Assembly (NCBI GenBank): GCA_900551975.1
Contig: URYA01000018.1
Span: 1 to 15,700, forward strand
Direction of reading: 5' to 3'
Origin: an uncultured Collinsella sp.
Lineage (GTDB): Bacteria > Actinomycetota > Coriobacteriia > Coriobacteriales > Coriobacteriaceae
DNA: 15,700 nucleotides
The position numbers and the translations under genes are program-made. Shown in pieces: positions 1-8,303 of the stretch. How positions within the stretch are numbered: the first letter of the stretch is position 1; every line of letters starts with the position of its first letter. The notes under the pieces are model-generated. The model did not search any database, was not told the origin of the DNA, and worked only from the letters and a program-made list of their open reading frames with translations.

Positions 1-1
1 C

Positions 2-550
2 ATCGGTGGCGGTACCACCGAGGTTGCCGTTATCGCCATGGGCGGCATCGTCGTCTCGCAGTCCATCCGTATTGCCGGTGACGAGTTCGATCAGGCCATC
101 CTCACGCACGTTCGCGATGCCTATAACCTGGCCATCGGCGAGCGCACGGCAGAGGACATCAAGATCAAGGTCGGCTCCGCCGTGCCGCTCAAGGACGAGC
201 TCGACGTCGAGGTCAACGGCCGCGACGTGATCACCGGTCTGCCCAAGACTGTGCGCATCGAGAGCGAGGAGATCCGTCGCGCGCTCAACAAGCCGCTCGA
301 CGAGATGGCCAAGGCCGTCAAGGACGCCCTCGACGCTACGCCTCCCGATCTTGCCTCTGACCTTATGTACTACGGCATTTTGCTGACCGGTGGTGGCGCT
401 CTGCTACGCGGTCTCGACGTACGCCTGCGCGATGAGACCGGTGTTTCGGTCAACGTCAGCCCCACGGCGCTCGATAACGTCGTTAACGGCTGTGCCCGCG
501 TGCTCGAGGCCAATGCGTTTGATGGTGGCTTCGTCCAGACCAATGCTTAA
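2..550 (+). CDS. mreB: Rod shape-determining protein MreB, 3' part (5' end outside window)
   Basis: Actin-like ATPase that forms membrane-associated filaments and positions the lateral-wall synthesis complex. The frame is open from base 2, and 182 residues are visible, about the C-terminal half of a usual MreB of roughly 340 residues. It begins inside the phosphate-2 motif (IGGGTTEVAVIAMGG), continues with a GDEFD segment and the family block NLAIGERTAEDIKI, and has the adenosine-binding LTGGGALLRG loop near the C-terminus. The ATG at 38 is internal and is not the gene start. mreC follows 21 bases after the TAA stop, as in most mre operons. The promoter lies outside the window. Identity is very secure; only the upstream boundary is unknown. 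Confidence 0.97.
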   Translation: MGGGTTEVAVIAMGGIVVSQSIRIAGDEFDQAILTHVRDAYNLAIGERTAEDIKIKVGSAVPLKDELDVEVNGRDVITGLPKTVRIESEEIRRALNKPLDEMAKAVKDALDATPPDLASDLMYYGILLTGGGALLRGLDVRLRDETGVSVNVSPTALDNVVNGCARVLEANAFDGGFVQTNA

Positions 551-571
551 TTTCCAAAAGGTGGATTCCAT

Positions 572-1570
572 TTGGCACGATCTTCGGGTTTCTCCACAAA
601 TCTGAATACCAAGCGACAATCAACGGGTATGCGCCCGTTGATTGTTTTCAGCCTGATTTCGGTGTTGCTGCTCACGTTTTACATCCGCGAGGGCGAGGCG
701 GGACCGATTCATGCCGTGCGTTCGGGCGTAACGACGATTACCTCGCCGGTGCGCTTTGTGGGTTCGGCTGTGGCGGCTCCTTTCAATGCCATTGGCAACG
801 TGTTCTCTAACCTTACGGCGTCGCAGGACACGCTCGACGAGCTCAAGAAGCAAAACGAGGAGCTGACCTCTAAGGTTGCTGAGCTCTCCGAGGCTCAAAA
901 GACCGCCGAGCGTCTGGAGGGGCTGGTCGGGCTGCAGTCGACCTACAACCTCAAATCGACCGCTGCTCGTATCGTTGGTGCCTCGGGCGATGCCTGGACC
1001 TCGACCGTAACCATCGACAAGGGCTCTGCCGACGGCCTTACCATCAACATGCCTGTGACGAGTTCGGCCGGTGTTATCGGCCAGATCATCGAAGTCTCGG
1101 CCAAGACGTCCACCGTGCGCCTGATTGGCGACGAGAACTCGGGCGTGTCCGCTATGGTGCAGGACACGCGCGCCCAGGGCATGCTGCAGGGTCAGGCTGA
1201 CGGCACGCTGCGTCTTGAGTACGTGAGCGTCGACTCCGATGTTAAGGTTGGCGACATCATTGTGACCTCGGGCATTGGCGGCGTGTTCCCCAAGGGCCTT
1301 CCGCTTGGCACCGTCTCGTCGGTTGAGAAATCGGCAAACGACGTGTACTACACCATTGTGGTGCGCGCTCAGACCACGGCCGAGAACAACGAGGAAGTGC
1401 TGGTCATTACCTCGCTGACCGACGAACAGTCAGCTTCGGATGAGGACGTGAGCACCGCTAATAGCACGCCGCAGGGAACGTCGCGCGATGCTGCGACCAA
1501 GACGAAGGACGAGAGTTCGGATGACAGTTCCGACACGTCCGAGACGACCGATTCTGGCTCGAACGAATAG
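572..1570 (+). CDS. mreC: Rod shape-determining protein MreC
   Basis: Bitopic membrane protein that links cytoplasmic MreB to the extracytoplasmic PBP2/RodA machinery and is thought to activate PBP2. It has 332 residues. The TTG start at 572 is preceded by AAAAGGTGG (556-564) at normal spacing. A basic N-terminus leads into one membrane segment (about residues 21-38), then a coiled coil rich in Leu, Glu and Lys (about 83-118). The MreC beta-barrel domain follows (about 125-280) with typical patterns such as GENSGVSAM-like and GDIIVTSGIGGVFPKGLPLG. The last 50 or so residues are a low-complexity tail of Ser, Thr, Asp and Glu, longer than the core family needs and probably disordered outside the membrane. 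It sits between mreB and mreD, as expected. Confidence 0.95.
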   Translation: MARSSGFSTNLNTKRQSTGMRPLIVFSLISVLLLTFYIREGEAGPIHAVRSGVTTITSPVRFVGSAVAAPFNAIGNVFSNLTASQDTLDELKKQNEELTSKVAELSEAQKTAERLEGLVGLQSTYNLKSTAARIVGASGDAWTSTVTIDKGSADGLTINMPVTSSAGVIGQIIEVSAKTSTVRLIGDENSGVSAMVQDTRAQGMLQGQADGTLRLEYVSVDSDVKVGDIIVTSGIGGVFPKGLPLGTVSSVEKSANDVYYTIVVRAQTTAENNEEVLVITSLTDEQSASDEDVSTANSTPQGTSRDAATKTKDESSDDSSDTSETTDSGSNE

Positions 1571-1581
1571 GGGGCATGTCC

Positions 1582-2148
1582 ATGGATCTACACGAGCAGG
1601 GGATGATCTCCCGTACGTTTGTGATCGCCGCCATCGTGTGCGTGCTGCTGCAGGCAGGCCTGGCACCGCAGATCTCCATTGCGGGCGGTCGCGTCAACTT
1701 CATGATTATCCTGGTGTGCCTAAGCGTGTTCTCGGGCGACCCGACCCGTGCCGTCGTGTGCGGTTTTTGCAGCGGCTTGTTTTATGACCTGTCCGCTGCC
1801 GTGCCGGTGGGCGTTATGTCGCTCCTGCTGACCGTGGGTTCTTTTGCCTTGGTGCACAGTGCCGTCGGTCAGACGGGCGGTAGCCCGAGTGCGCGCGGCG
1901 TCACCGTGGGCGCCTTCGCGCTCGTCATTAATGTGATCTACAGCATCATCTTGCTGTTTATGGGTTTGGAGACGAGCTTTGTCGTGGCGATCTTCGGCCA
2001 TGCACTGCCGTCCTCGATCCTGACGGGTTTGGTTGCCATTCCGTTTTTGATGTCCGGCGTCGTGCCGCAGTCCGGCTATGGATTCTCCGCACGTGGCGGA
2101 CGCCAGACGGGTATGCGCTTTAAGCCCAAGACCCGCAAGCTCAAATAG
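1582..2148 (+). CDS. mreD: Rod shape-determining protein MreD
   Basis: Small polytopic membrane protein of the elongasome, a partner of MreC. It is about 188 residues, almost entirely hydrophobic, with roughly five membrane segments and a short basic C-terminus (KPKTRKLK). MreD conserves little sequence, so the call rests on size, hydrophobicity, residues such as FCSGLFYDLSAAVPVG (family pattern GF..GL..D......G) and its place between mreC and the PBP2 gene. Start choice: the run AGGGGG at 1569-1574 lies 7 bases before the ATG at 1582 but only 1 base before the ATG at 1576. The start at 1582 is therefore preferred; the other adds two residues. The gap to mreC is 11 bases. Confidence 0.9.
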   Translation: MDLHEQGMISRTFVIAAIVCVLLQAGLAPQISIAGGRVNFMIILVCLSVFSGDPTRAVVCGFCSGLFYDLSAAVPVGVMSLLLTVGSFALVHSAVGQTGGSPSARGVTVGAFALVINVIYSIILLFMGLETSFVVAIFGHALPSSILTGLVAIPFLMSGVVPQSGYGFSARGGRQTGMRFKPKTRKLK

Positions 2149-2161
2149 GGGAGGCCCGTAG

Positions 2162-4231
2162 ATGTCTTCCCAGTTGACGGTTATTATCGCCGGTATCGTG
2201 CTAGTTGTGGCCATCGTGGTCGCACTGGTCATCATGCGTCGCGGCGATTCCCGTTTTACCTACGATACGCAGCATGGAACGGCCCCGCGCGCCACCGAGG
2301 GCGAGGGCAATACCGCGGCGACCGCCTTTAAGGGCCGCTTTTCCATCCTCACCACGGGTGTGGGCGCGATGTTTGCGGCACTTGCCGTTAAGCTGTGGGG
2401 CATGCAGATGGTCTCGTCGGACTATTACGAGAAGCAGGCCAATAGTAATCAGACTCGCACCGTTACCACACCCGCTGTGCGCGGCCGCATCCTCGACCGC
2501 AACGGCGTGGCGCTTGTCCAGAACCGTCCCTCACTTGCTGTCGTGGCCTACCGCGACCTTGCCGAGGATGAGGTTCTGGTTCGCCATCTTGCCAACGTGC
2601 TTGGAATGCCTTACGTGGCGGTCCTTCGCAATATTCAGGACAATACAGAGGGCGCTCAGAGCCTGCATACCATCGCGACGGACGTCCGTCGTTCCACGGT
2701 TGCCTATATTCAGGAGCATGCCGGCGAGTTCCCGGGCGTCAAGATTGCCGAGCGTACCGAGCGCCAGTATCCATATGGCGAGACGGCATGCCATATCTTG
2801 GGCTATACCGGCACCATTACCTCCGAGCAGCTCGAGGCTCAGAATAAGAAAACCTCTGGCGATGATGATGTTTCTGCTGGCAAGATTACGTACCAGTCGG
2901 GCGATATCGTGGGCCAAGCGGGCGTTGAGAGCTACTACGAAAACCTGCTGCAGGGTATTCGTGGCGAGCAGACCGTCAAGGTCGATGCCTCGGGCAATGT
3001 GACCGGTCAGGCCGGCGCCGTGCCCGCGAAGGCCGGCTCCGACATTAAGCTCACGCTCGACCTTAAGATCCAACAGGCCTGTGAGACGGCGCTGGCGAGC
3101 GCTATCGAGCTTGCCAAGACCACTGGCTACAGCAATGCCGGCAACGGCGCTGTGGTGTGTCTCGATCCCAACAATGGCGAGATCCTGGGCATGGCGAGCG
3201 AGCCCAAGTTCGATCCGTCCGTCTTCATCGGCGGCGTCTCTAATGACGTGTGGACCGAGCTCAATGATGACAAGGGTTCGCACCCGCTGCTCAACCGCGC
3301 CATCAGCGGACAGTACATGTCGGCCTCGACCATCAAGCCGCTCTCGGCACTGGCCGGTCTTGAGTTTGGAACCTACACGTCGGGGCAGACGACCAACTGC
3401 ACGGGCTATTGGACGGGTCTGGGCAAGTCGTGGGGCAAGTACTGCTGGCTGCATTCCGGCCACGGCACCATGACGCTGCAGTCGGGTATCGCCAACTCGT
3501 GCGACCCCGTCTTCTATGACATGGGCAAGGCGTTCTTTTATGACGAGAAACATTCCGAGGGCCTGCAGGAGGTCTTTCGTCGCTGGGGCCTAGGCAAGAC
3601 CTGCGGTATCGATCTGCCGAGTGAGGGCGCGGGCCGTATTCCCGATGCCGAGTGGAAAGAGTCGTACTTCACCGACGCATCTGCCGAGGACCGCAAGTGG
3701 AATGCCGGTGATATGACGAACATTGCCATCGGCCAGGGCGACATCCTGGTGACGCCCCTGCAGATGGCGTGCGCCTATATGGGTCTTGCCAACGGCGGTA
3801 AACAGTACGTGCCTCACGTGTTTTTATCTGCCGTGTCGCGCGATGGCGACGGCGATGCCTATAAGTACAACGGCAAGGGCAAGAAGAAGCGCCTGGAGGC
3901 CAAGATCAACAGCGATTCGGATTTGGCTCTAGTTCGCAACGGCATGCACGACGTGATTTACACGGCATCGACGTCCCTGGCGGCGCACTTTGGCACCCTG
4001 ACGCCGCAGGTATACGGCAAGTCGGGCACGGGCGAGAAAAGCGGCGAGGACGAATACGCTTGGTTCTGCGCCTATGCACCGGCCGATGATCCCAAGTATG
4101 TCATCGCTACTGTTCTGGAGCAGGGCGGCGGCGGCTCAGATACCGCGATGCATGTCGTGCGCGACGTGCTCGGCGTGATTTATGACGAGCCCGATACCTC
4201 TTCGGCCTCGGGCGATTCCTCGGTTCGATAG
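2162..4231 (+). CDS. mrdA: Penicillin-binding protein 2 (elongasome transpeptidase)
   Basis: Class B penicillin-binding protein that cross-links peptidoglycan during lateral-wall growth with RodA as glycosyltransferase. It has 689 residues; the start has GGGGAGG at 2148-2154, 7 bases upstream. The N-terminal pedestal domain carries RGRILDRNGVALVQNRPSLA (about 109-128). The transpeptidase motifs are all present: STIK with nucleophile Ser389 and Lys392, SCD at 446-448 (the PBP2-type SxD variant of SxN), and KSGTG at 620-624. Two hydrophobic segments are visible, at about 5-24 and 58-75, separated by a basic and then hydrophilic linker; most class B PBPs have one. The C-terminus ends in a short Ser-rich tail. 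mreD lies 13 bases upstream and rodA 9 bases downstream, which supports PBP2 rather than a division-specific PBP3. Confidence 0.94.
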   Translation: MSSQLTVIIAGIVLVVAIVVALVIMRRGDSRFTYDTQHGTAPRATEGEGNTAATAFKGRFSILTTGVGAMFAALAVKLWGMQMVSSDYYEKQANSNQTRTVTTPAVRGRILDRNGVALVQNRPSLAVVAYRDLAEDEVLVRHLANVLGMPYVAVLRNIQDNTEGAQSLHTIATDVRRSTVAYIQEHAGEFPGVKIAERTERQYPYGETACHILGYTGTITSEQLEAQNKKTSGDDDVSAGKITYQSGDIVGQAGVESYYENLLQGIRGEQTVKVDASGNVTGQAGAVPAKAGSDIKLTLDLKIQQACETALASAIELAKTTGYSNAGNGAVVCLDPNNGEILGMASEPKFDPSVFIGGVSNDVWTELNDDKGSHPLLNRAISGQYMSASTIKPLSALAGLEFGTYTSGQTTNCTGYWTGLGKSWGKYCWLHSGHGTMTLQSGIANSCDPVFYDMGKAFFYDEKHSEGLQEVFRRWGLGKTCGIDLPSEGAGRIPDAEWKESYFTDASAEDRKWNAGDMTNIAIGQGDILVTPLQMACAYMGLANGGKQYVPHVFLSAVSRDGDGDAYKYNGKGKKKRLEAKINSDSDLALVRNGMHDVIYTASTSLAAHFGTLTPQVYGKSGTGEKSGEDEYAWFCAYAPADDPKYVIATVLEQGGGGSDTAMHVVRDVLGVIYDEPDTSSASGDSSVR

Positions 4232-4240
4232 GAGGTTGCG

Positions 4241-5467
4241 ATGGATTTTTCTCCGGCGGATCTGTTCCGTTCAACCAAGACCGGCTCTCGCAGCAGCCTG
4301 GACCGCGTCAACAAGCAACTTTCGGCCTCGCGCGGCACGTTTCGCCAAAAGGTGCATATCGGTGTGCTCGTGGCTACTGTGGCGCTCGTCGCCTACGGTG
4401 CCATCATCATCTGGTCGGCTTCGCAGTTTAAGGCCGATGCCTCGTTCTCACGCCATCTGCTGGGAATTGGCATCGGCACGGTGCTGGCGGTGTTGGTCTG
4501 GCGTACCGACCTGCGCGGTATTTCCAATTTCTCGACGGCGTTGCTCGTCATCGACCTGATCGTGATCCTCTCGCCCAAGATTCCGGGCCTGTCCTATACG
4601 GGCGGTCTGGGCATGACGGGCTGGATCAAGATTCCCGGTATCGGTTTGACATTCCAGCCGGTTGAGCTTGCCAAGCTCATCACCATCTTCTTTATTGCTA
4701 CGCTTGGCTCGCAGTATAACGGCCGCATCGATACCGTTCGCGACTATGTCAAGCTCTGCGGCATGCTGTCCATTCCGTTTTTGGCCGTCGTTGCCATGGG
4801 CGACCTGGGCTCGGGCCTAGTCGTGCTGGTTTCGGGCGCCATCGTCATTTGTATGAGCGGTGCACGCCGCGAATGGGTGCTGTCGACCTTGGCCCTGCTC
4901 GTGGGCCTGGTGGCCCTCGTCCTGGCGCTCGATTCAGTCTTTGATTCGTTGCTCGGCCACGATGTGCTCATCAAGCAGTATCAGATGAACCGTCTGACGG
5001 TCTTTATCGACCCCGATAATGCCGATTCGGACGATGCCTACAACCTGCAGCAGTCGCTTATCGCCGTTGGCTCGGGCGGCTTCTTCGGTAAGGGCTTGGG
5101 CCATGCGACGCAGTCGGCCGGCGGCTTTCTGCCTGAGTTCCACACCGACTTCGTCTTCGCCTTCCTGTCCGAGACCTTTGGCTTTTGCGGTTCCTTTTTG
5201 CTCCTGTGCCTCTACGTGCTGCTGATCTTTTCGACGATTCGCGTGGCCTTTAAGTGTGAGTCACTGTTTTTGCGTCTTTCGTGTGTGGGCATCGTTGGCA
5301 TGTGGGCGTTCCAGACCTTCGAAAACATCGGCATGTGCATCGGCATGATGCCGATTACCGGTATTCCGCTACCGTTTATTAGCTTCGGTTCGTCTTCGAT
5401 GATGATTCAGCTGCTGACGGTGGGTATCGTACAATCCATATGGCGGCATCGTTCGGGCGCCGCGTAA
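4241..5467 (+). CDS. rodA: Rod shape-determining protein RodA, SEDS peptidoglycan glycosyltransferase
   Basis: Polytopic SEDS-family enzyme that polymerises lipid II into glycan strands together with PBP2 at the lateral wall. It has 408 residues with an N-terminal cytoplasmic stretch of about 45 residues and roughly ten membrane segments. Family signatures are GLGHATQS, then LPEFHTDFVFAFLSETFGF with Asp303, which matches the Asp known to be essential in RodA proteins, and PITGIPLPFISFGSSSM near the C-terminus. In the last motif the usual GGSS is GSSS (Gly383, Ser384). AGGAGG at 4230-4235 overlaps the stop of the PBP2 gene and lies 5 bases before this ATG, so the two are probably translationally linked. 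The PBP2 neighbour favours RodA over FtsW. Confidence 0.94.
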   Translation: MDFSPADLFRSTKTGSRSSLDRVNKQLSASRGTFRQKVHIGVLVATVALVAYGAIIIWSASQFKADASFSRHLLGIGIGTVLAVLVWRTDLRGISNFSTALLVIDLIVILSPKIPGLSYTGGLGMTGWIKIPGIGLTFQPVELAKLITIFFIATLGSQYNGRIDTVRDYVKLCGMLSIPFLAVVAMGDLGSGLVVLVSGAIVICMSGARREWVLSTLALLVGLVALVLALDSVFDSLLGHDVLIKQYQMNRLTVFIDPDNADSDDAYNLQQSLIAVGSGGFFGKGLGHATQSAGGFLPEFHTDFVFAFLSETFGFCGSFLLLCLYVLLIFSTIRVAFKCESLFLRLSCVGIVGMWAFQTFENIGMCIGMMPITGIPLPFISFGSSSMMIQLLTVGIVQSIWRHRSGAA

Positions 5468-5485
5468 CCGCTGGAGGGGTTTGCT

Positions 5486-6415
5486 ATGAAAATTCCCGTA
5501 GATAAGCTGACCCGCGCTTTTAAGATGGGCGCGTCCGTTAAGAAGGATTCCGATACGCCGGTGCGCGTTTCGGTCTATCTGGATTCGTCCGCCTCGCGCT
5601 TTCTGGCCGAGACGGTGCGTGACGCCTTTGTGCCGCAGACGACCTCGGGCATTGTGCGCGTCGAGCGTCTGGGGGAGGAGCGAATTGCTCCAAAGACCGA
5701 TACCGATGTGGTGCTGGTGCTCTCGTGTGGTTCCGATCGCTTGGAGAGTGCCGTGCAGGAGCTCGTGATCGCCGGCGCGCCCGTGTGCGTGCTTGCCGAG
5801 TCTGCTGTGGAGGTGCCGTTTATCGAGGAGTCCACGCCCATGCTCGGCGTGGTAGCGGCAACCGATAAGACGTATCTGCTCGAGACGCTTGCCCGCTGGA
5901 TTCTCGATCGCACCGACAAGGAAACGGCTTTTGCGGCGAACTTTGCCTTCATGCGCATTGCGGCCGCCAATCGTATCATCACCTCGTGCGCGCTCACCAA
6001 TATGGCGACCGGTGCGCTGGCGTTTTTGCCGGGCGCCGATTATCCCGTTATGGCGCTGGCGCAGGTGGGCATGCTCTTTGAGCTCGCTGCCGTCTTTGGA
6101 TGCGGCATTAAGCCTGAGCGCGGCTACGAGGTCGCGGGCGTGCTTGCCGGCGGTCTTGTGATCCGCGCGGTCACCCGCGCGCTCGTCAAACAGACGCCGC
6201 ATATTGGGTTTGCCGTCAAGGCGCTCACTGCCGCCGCGGGCACCTATGGCATGGGCCGTGCGCTCGTTTCGCTATACGAGCGCGATGTCGACTACAGCCG
6301 TGCCAACGAGGTGGTCACTGCCACGTTCTCCCGCGTTCGCGATCTGGTGACCACGGTCGCGGGCGCTACCCGTCCTATGGCGTCCTACCAAGACGCATCC
6401 GATCTCGCTGCTTAG
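5486..6415 (+). CDS. DUF697-like membrane protein with a possible degenerate G domain, function unknown
   Basis: No gene name is recognised. It has 309 residues; the ATG has GGAGGGG (5473-5479) 6 bases upstream. The C-terminal half (about 155-265) resembles DUF697 (the YcjF-like helical domain often attached to Era-type GTPases): AAANRIITSCALTNMATGA, then LPGADYPVMALAQVGMLFEL, and AGVLAGGLVIRAVTRAL, with Gly/Ala-rich helices that may enter the membrane. The N-terminal half (about 24-140) has an alpha/beta pattern that can be laid over a small GTPase: a strand VRVSVYL, a strand DVVLVLS, a strand PVCVLAE and a final helix LLETLARWIL. The P-loop GxxxxGK[ST] and the NKxD motif are both absent. 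It sits 18 bases after rodA and 10 bases before the radical SAM gene, so it is co-transcribed with the shape genes. Assignment to DUF697 is by pattern only. Confidence 0.72.
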   Translation: MKIPVDKLTRAFKMGASVKKDSDTPVRVSVYLDSSASRFLAETVRDAFVPQTTSGIVRVERLGEERIAPKTDTDVVLVLSCGSDRLESAVQELVIAGAPVCVLAESAVEVPFIEESTPMLGVVAATDKTYLLETLARWILDRTDKETAFAANFAFMRIAAANRIITSCALTNMATGALAFLPGADYPVMALAQVGMLFELAAVFGCGIKPERGYEVAGVLAGGLVIRAVTRALVKQTPHIGFAVKALTAAAGTYGMGRALVSLYERDVDYSRANEVVTATFSRVRDLVTTVAGATRPMASYQDASDLAA

Positions 6416-6425
6416 GGGTTTTCCG

Positions 6426-8303
6426 TTGCGCGTTGCATACCAAGACTGTTTTCATTTAATTGAGCCGCTGCTCGCCAAGGTCGAGAAGCCGAGTCGCTAT
6501 ATCGATCACGAGTGGGGCACGCTTTCCAAGGCCGATGCTGACTACCGTTGCTGCCTGATCTACCCGGATGTGTACGAGGTCGGTCTGCCCAACCAGGGCA
6601 TCGCCATCCTCTACAACATCCTTAACCAGGCCGAGGGCATCTCCTGCGAGCGTGGCTATGTGCCGTGGCCCGATATGGGTGATGCCATGCGCGAGGCGGG
6701 TATTCCGCTGCTGTCGCTCGAGGGTGCAGCGCCGGTCGCTTCGTTTGATATCGTTGGCCTGCATGTGCCGCACGAGATGGCGGTGACGAACTTCCTCGAG
6801 GCTCTCGACCTCGCTGGCATTCCGCTGTTGGCGGCCGACCGAGGTGAAGACGACCCCATTATCATCGCCGGCGGTCCCTCGGTGTACAACCCCGAGCCGT
6901 ACGCGGCCTTCTTCGATGCCATCCTCATCGGCGAGGGCGAGGAATCGCTGCTCGAGACCTGCCAGTTGCATCGCCGCCTGCGTGACGAAGGGGTCCCGCG
7001 CGCGCAGATTGTCGAGCAGCTTGCATCCATTGCCGGCAACTACGTGCCGTCGCTCTACGAGGTGCGTCACGACGAGCCCTGCTCGCCGCATGGCTACACC
7101 GTGCCGCGTGAGGGCAAGGATGCGCCGACGGTGGTCTTCAAGCGCGTCGTCGAGGATTTCGGCGCCACGAATCCGTTGTCGCAGTCGTGCGTGCCCTATG
7201 CGCAGCTGGTCCACGACCGCCTGTCTATCGAGATTCTGCGCGGCTGCGCCCGCGGCTGTCGTTTTTGCCAGGCCGGCATGACGTATCGCCCGGTGCGCGA
7301 GCGCTCGGCCGACCAGATCGTCTCGTCGGTGATTCAGGGTCTGGAAAAGACCGGCTATGACGAGGTGTCGCTGACCTCGCTCTCCACGACCGACCACTCC
7401 TGCATTCGCGACGTGCTCGGCAGGCTCAACCGTCGCCTGGAGGATACGGGTATTCGCGTGTCTATTCCGTCGCAGCGCCTGGATTCGTTTGGCGTGGATA
7501 TGGCCGAGTCGGTTGCTGGCGAAAAGAAGGGCGGCCTGACGTTCGCGCCCGAGGCCGGCAGCCAGCGCATGCGCGACATCATTAACAAGAACGTGACCGA
7601 GGAGGACTTGGACCGTGCGGCCAAGGCGGCCTTCGAGGCCGGCTGGAACCGCATGAAGCTCTACTTTATGATGGGCCTTCCCGGCGAGCGCGACGAGGAC
7701 ATCGTGGCCATCGCCAATCTGGCCGATCACGTGCTGGAGCTCGGTCGTTCCGTGGTGCCCAAGGCTCGTCGCGGCTCGATCTCGGTGTCCATCTCGGTTT
7801 CGGTCTTTATCCCCAAGGCTGCCACGCCGTTCCAGTGGTGCCCGCAGCTCGACTACGACGACGTCAAGCGTCGCCAGAAGTTGCTTATCACGAGCGTTCG
7901 CAACCGTGCCGTCCGCGTGCATTACCACGATGCCGAGACCTCGCTCATCGAGGCCGCGCTGTCCCGCGCCGGTCGTGACATGACGCCCGTCATCATCGAC
8001 GCTTGGCGCTCGGGCTCTCGCTTTGACGCCTGGGTAGAGCATTTCTCGCTCGATAACTGGAAGGAGGCTGCTGCCAAAAACGGCATCGACCTCAATGAGC
8101 TCGTGCACCTGCCCTACGAGTTGGACTGGCGCCTGCCGTGGGAGCACGTGAGCCCCGGCTGCACGCGCGGCTTCCTCGAGCGCGAGTACCGTCGCTCGCT
8201 CGAGGGCGTCACGACTCCCGACTGCACCCGCACGTCGTGCACCGGCTGCGGGATCTGCCCCACGCTCCACGCCAAGAATGTATTGATGGGTGATCGCGCA
8301 TGA
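6426..8303 (+). CDS. TIGR03960-type B12-binding-domain radical SAM protein
   Basis: Predicted cytoplasmic iron-sulfur enzyme that cleaves S-adenosylmethionine; substrate unknown. It has 625 residues. The TTG start has AGGGG (6414-6418) 7 bases upstream, overlapping the previous stop. The N-terminal region (about 35-170) has the family block LIYPDVYEVGLPNQGIAILY and resembles a cobalamin-binding fold, but no DxHxxG cobalamin motif is visible. The radical SAM core carries CARGCRFC (Cys274, Cys278, Cys281), followed by TFAPEAGSQRMR and YFMMGLPGERDED, typical of this class. The C-terminus has four more cysteines (600, 605, 608, 611; CTGCGIC core) that could bind a second cluster. It overlaps the next gene by 4 bases (ATGA), matching the usual pairing of TIGR03960 with TIGR03936. 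Confidence 0.88.
   Translation: MRVAYQDCFHLIEPLLAKVEKPSRYIDHEWGTLSKADADYRCCLIYPDVYEVGLPNQGIAILYNILNQAEGISCERGYVPWPDMGDAMREAGIPLLSLEGAAPVASFDIVGLHVPHEMAVTNFLEALDLAGIPLLAADRGEDDPIIIAGGPSVYNPEPYAAFFDAILIGEGEESLLETCQLHRRLRDEGVPRAQIVEQLASIAGNYVPSLYEVRHDEPCSPHGYTVPREGKDAPTVVFKRVVEDFGATNPLSQSCVPYAQLVHDRLSIEILRGCARGCRFCQAGMTYRPVRERSADQIVSSVIQGLEKTGYDEVSLTSLSTTDHSCIRDVLGRLNRRLEDTGIRVSIPSQRLDSFGVDMAESVAGEKKGGLTFAPEAGSQRMRDIINKNVTEEDLDRAAKAAFEAGWNRMKLYFMMGLPGERDEDIVAIANLADHVLELGRSVVPKARRGSISVSISVSVFIPKAATPFQWCPQLDYDDVKRRQKLLITSVRNRAVRVHYHDAETSLIEAALSRAGRDMTPVIIDAWRSGSRFDAWVEHFSLDNWKEAAAKNGIDLNELVHLPYELDWRLPWEHVSPGCTRGFLEREYRRSLEGVTTPDCTRTSCTGCGICPTLHAKNVLMGDRA

Noticed and set aside
2531..3553. Minus-strand open frame of 340 codons inside the PBP2 gene
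   Set aside because: Low-complexity, Arg/Leu/Gly-rich translation without any family motif; a shadow of the PBP2 coding frame.
5369..6202. Minus-strand open frame of 277 codons across the rodA/DUF697 boundary
   Set aside because: Antisense to two genes with good ribosome sites; no domain pattern.
6456..8270. Minus-strand open frame of 604 codons antisense to the radical SAM gene
   Set aside because: It mirrors the codon bias of the plus-strand gene, has no recognisable motif or ribosome site, and the plus strand carries clear conserved domains.
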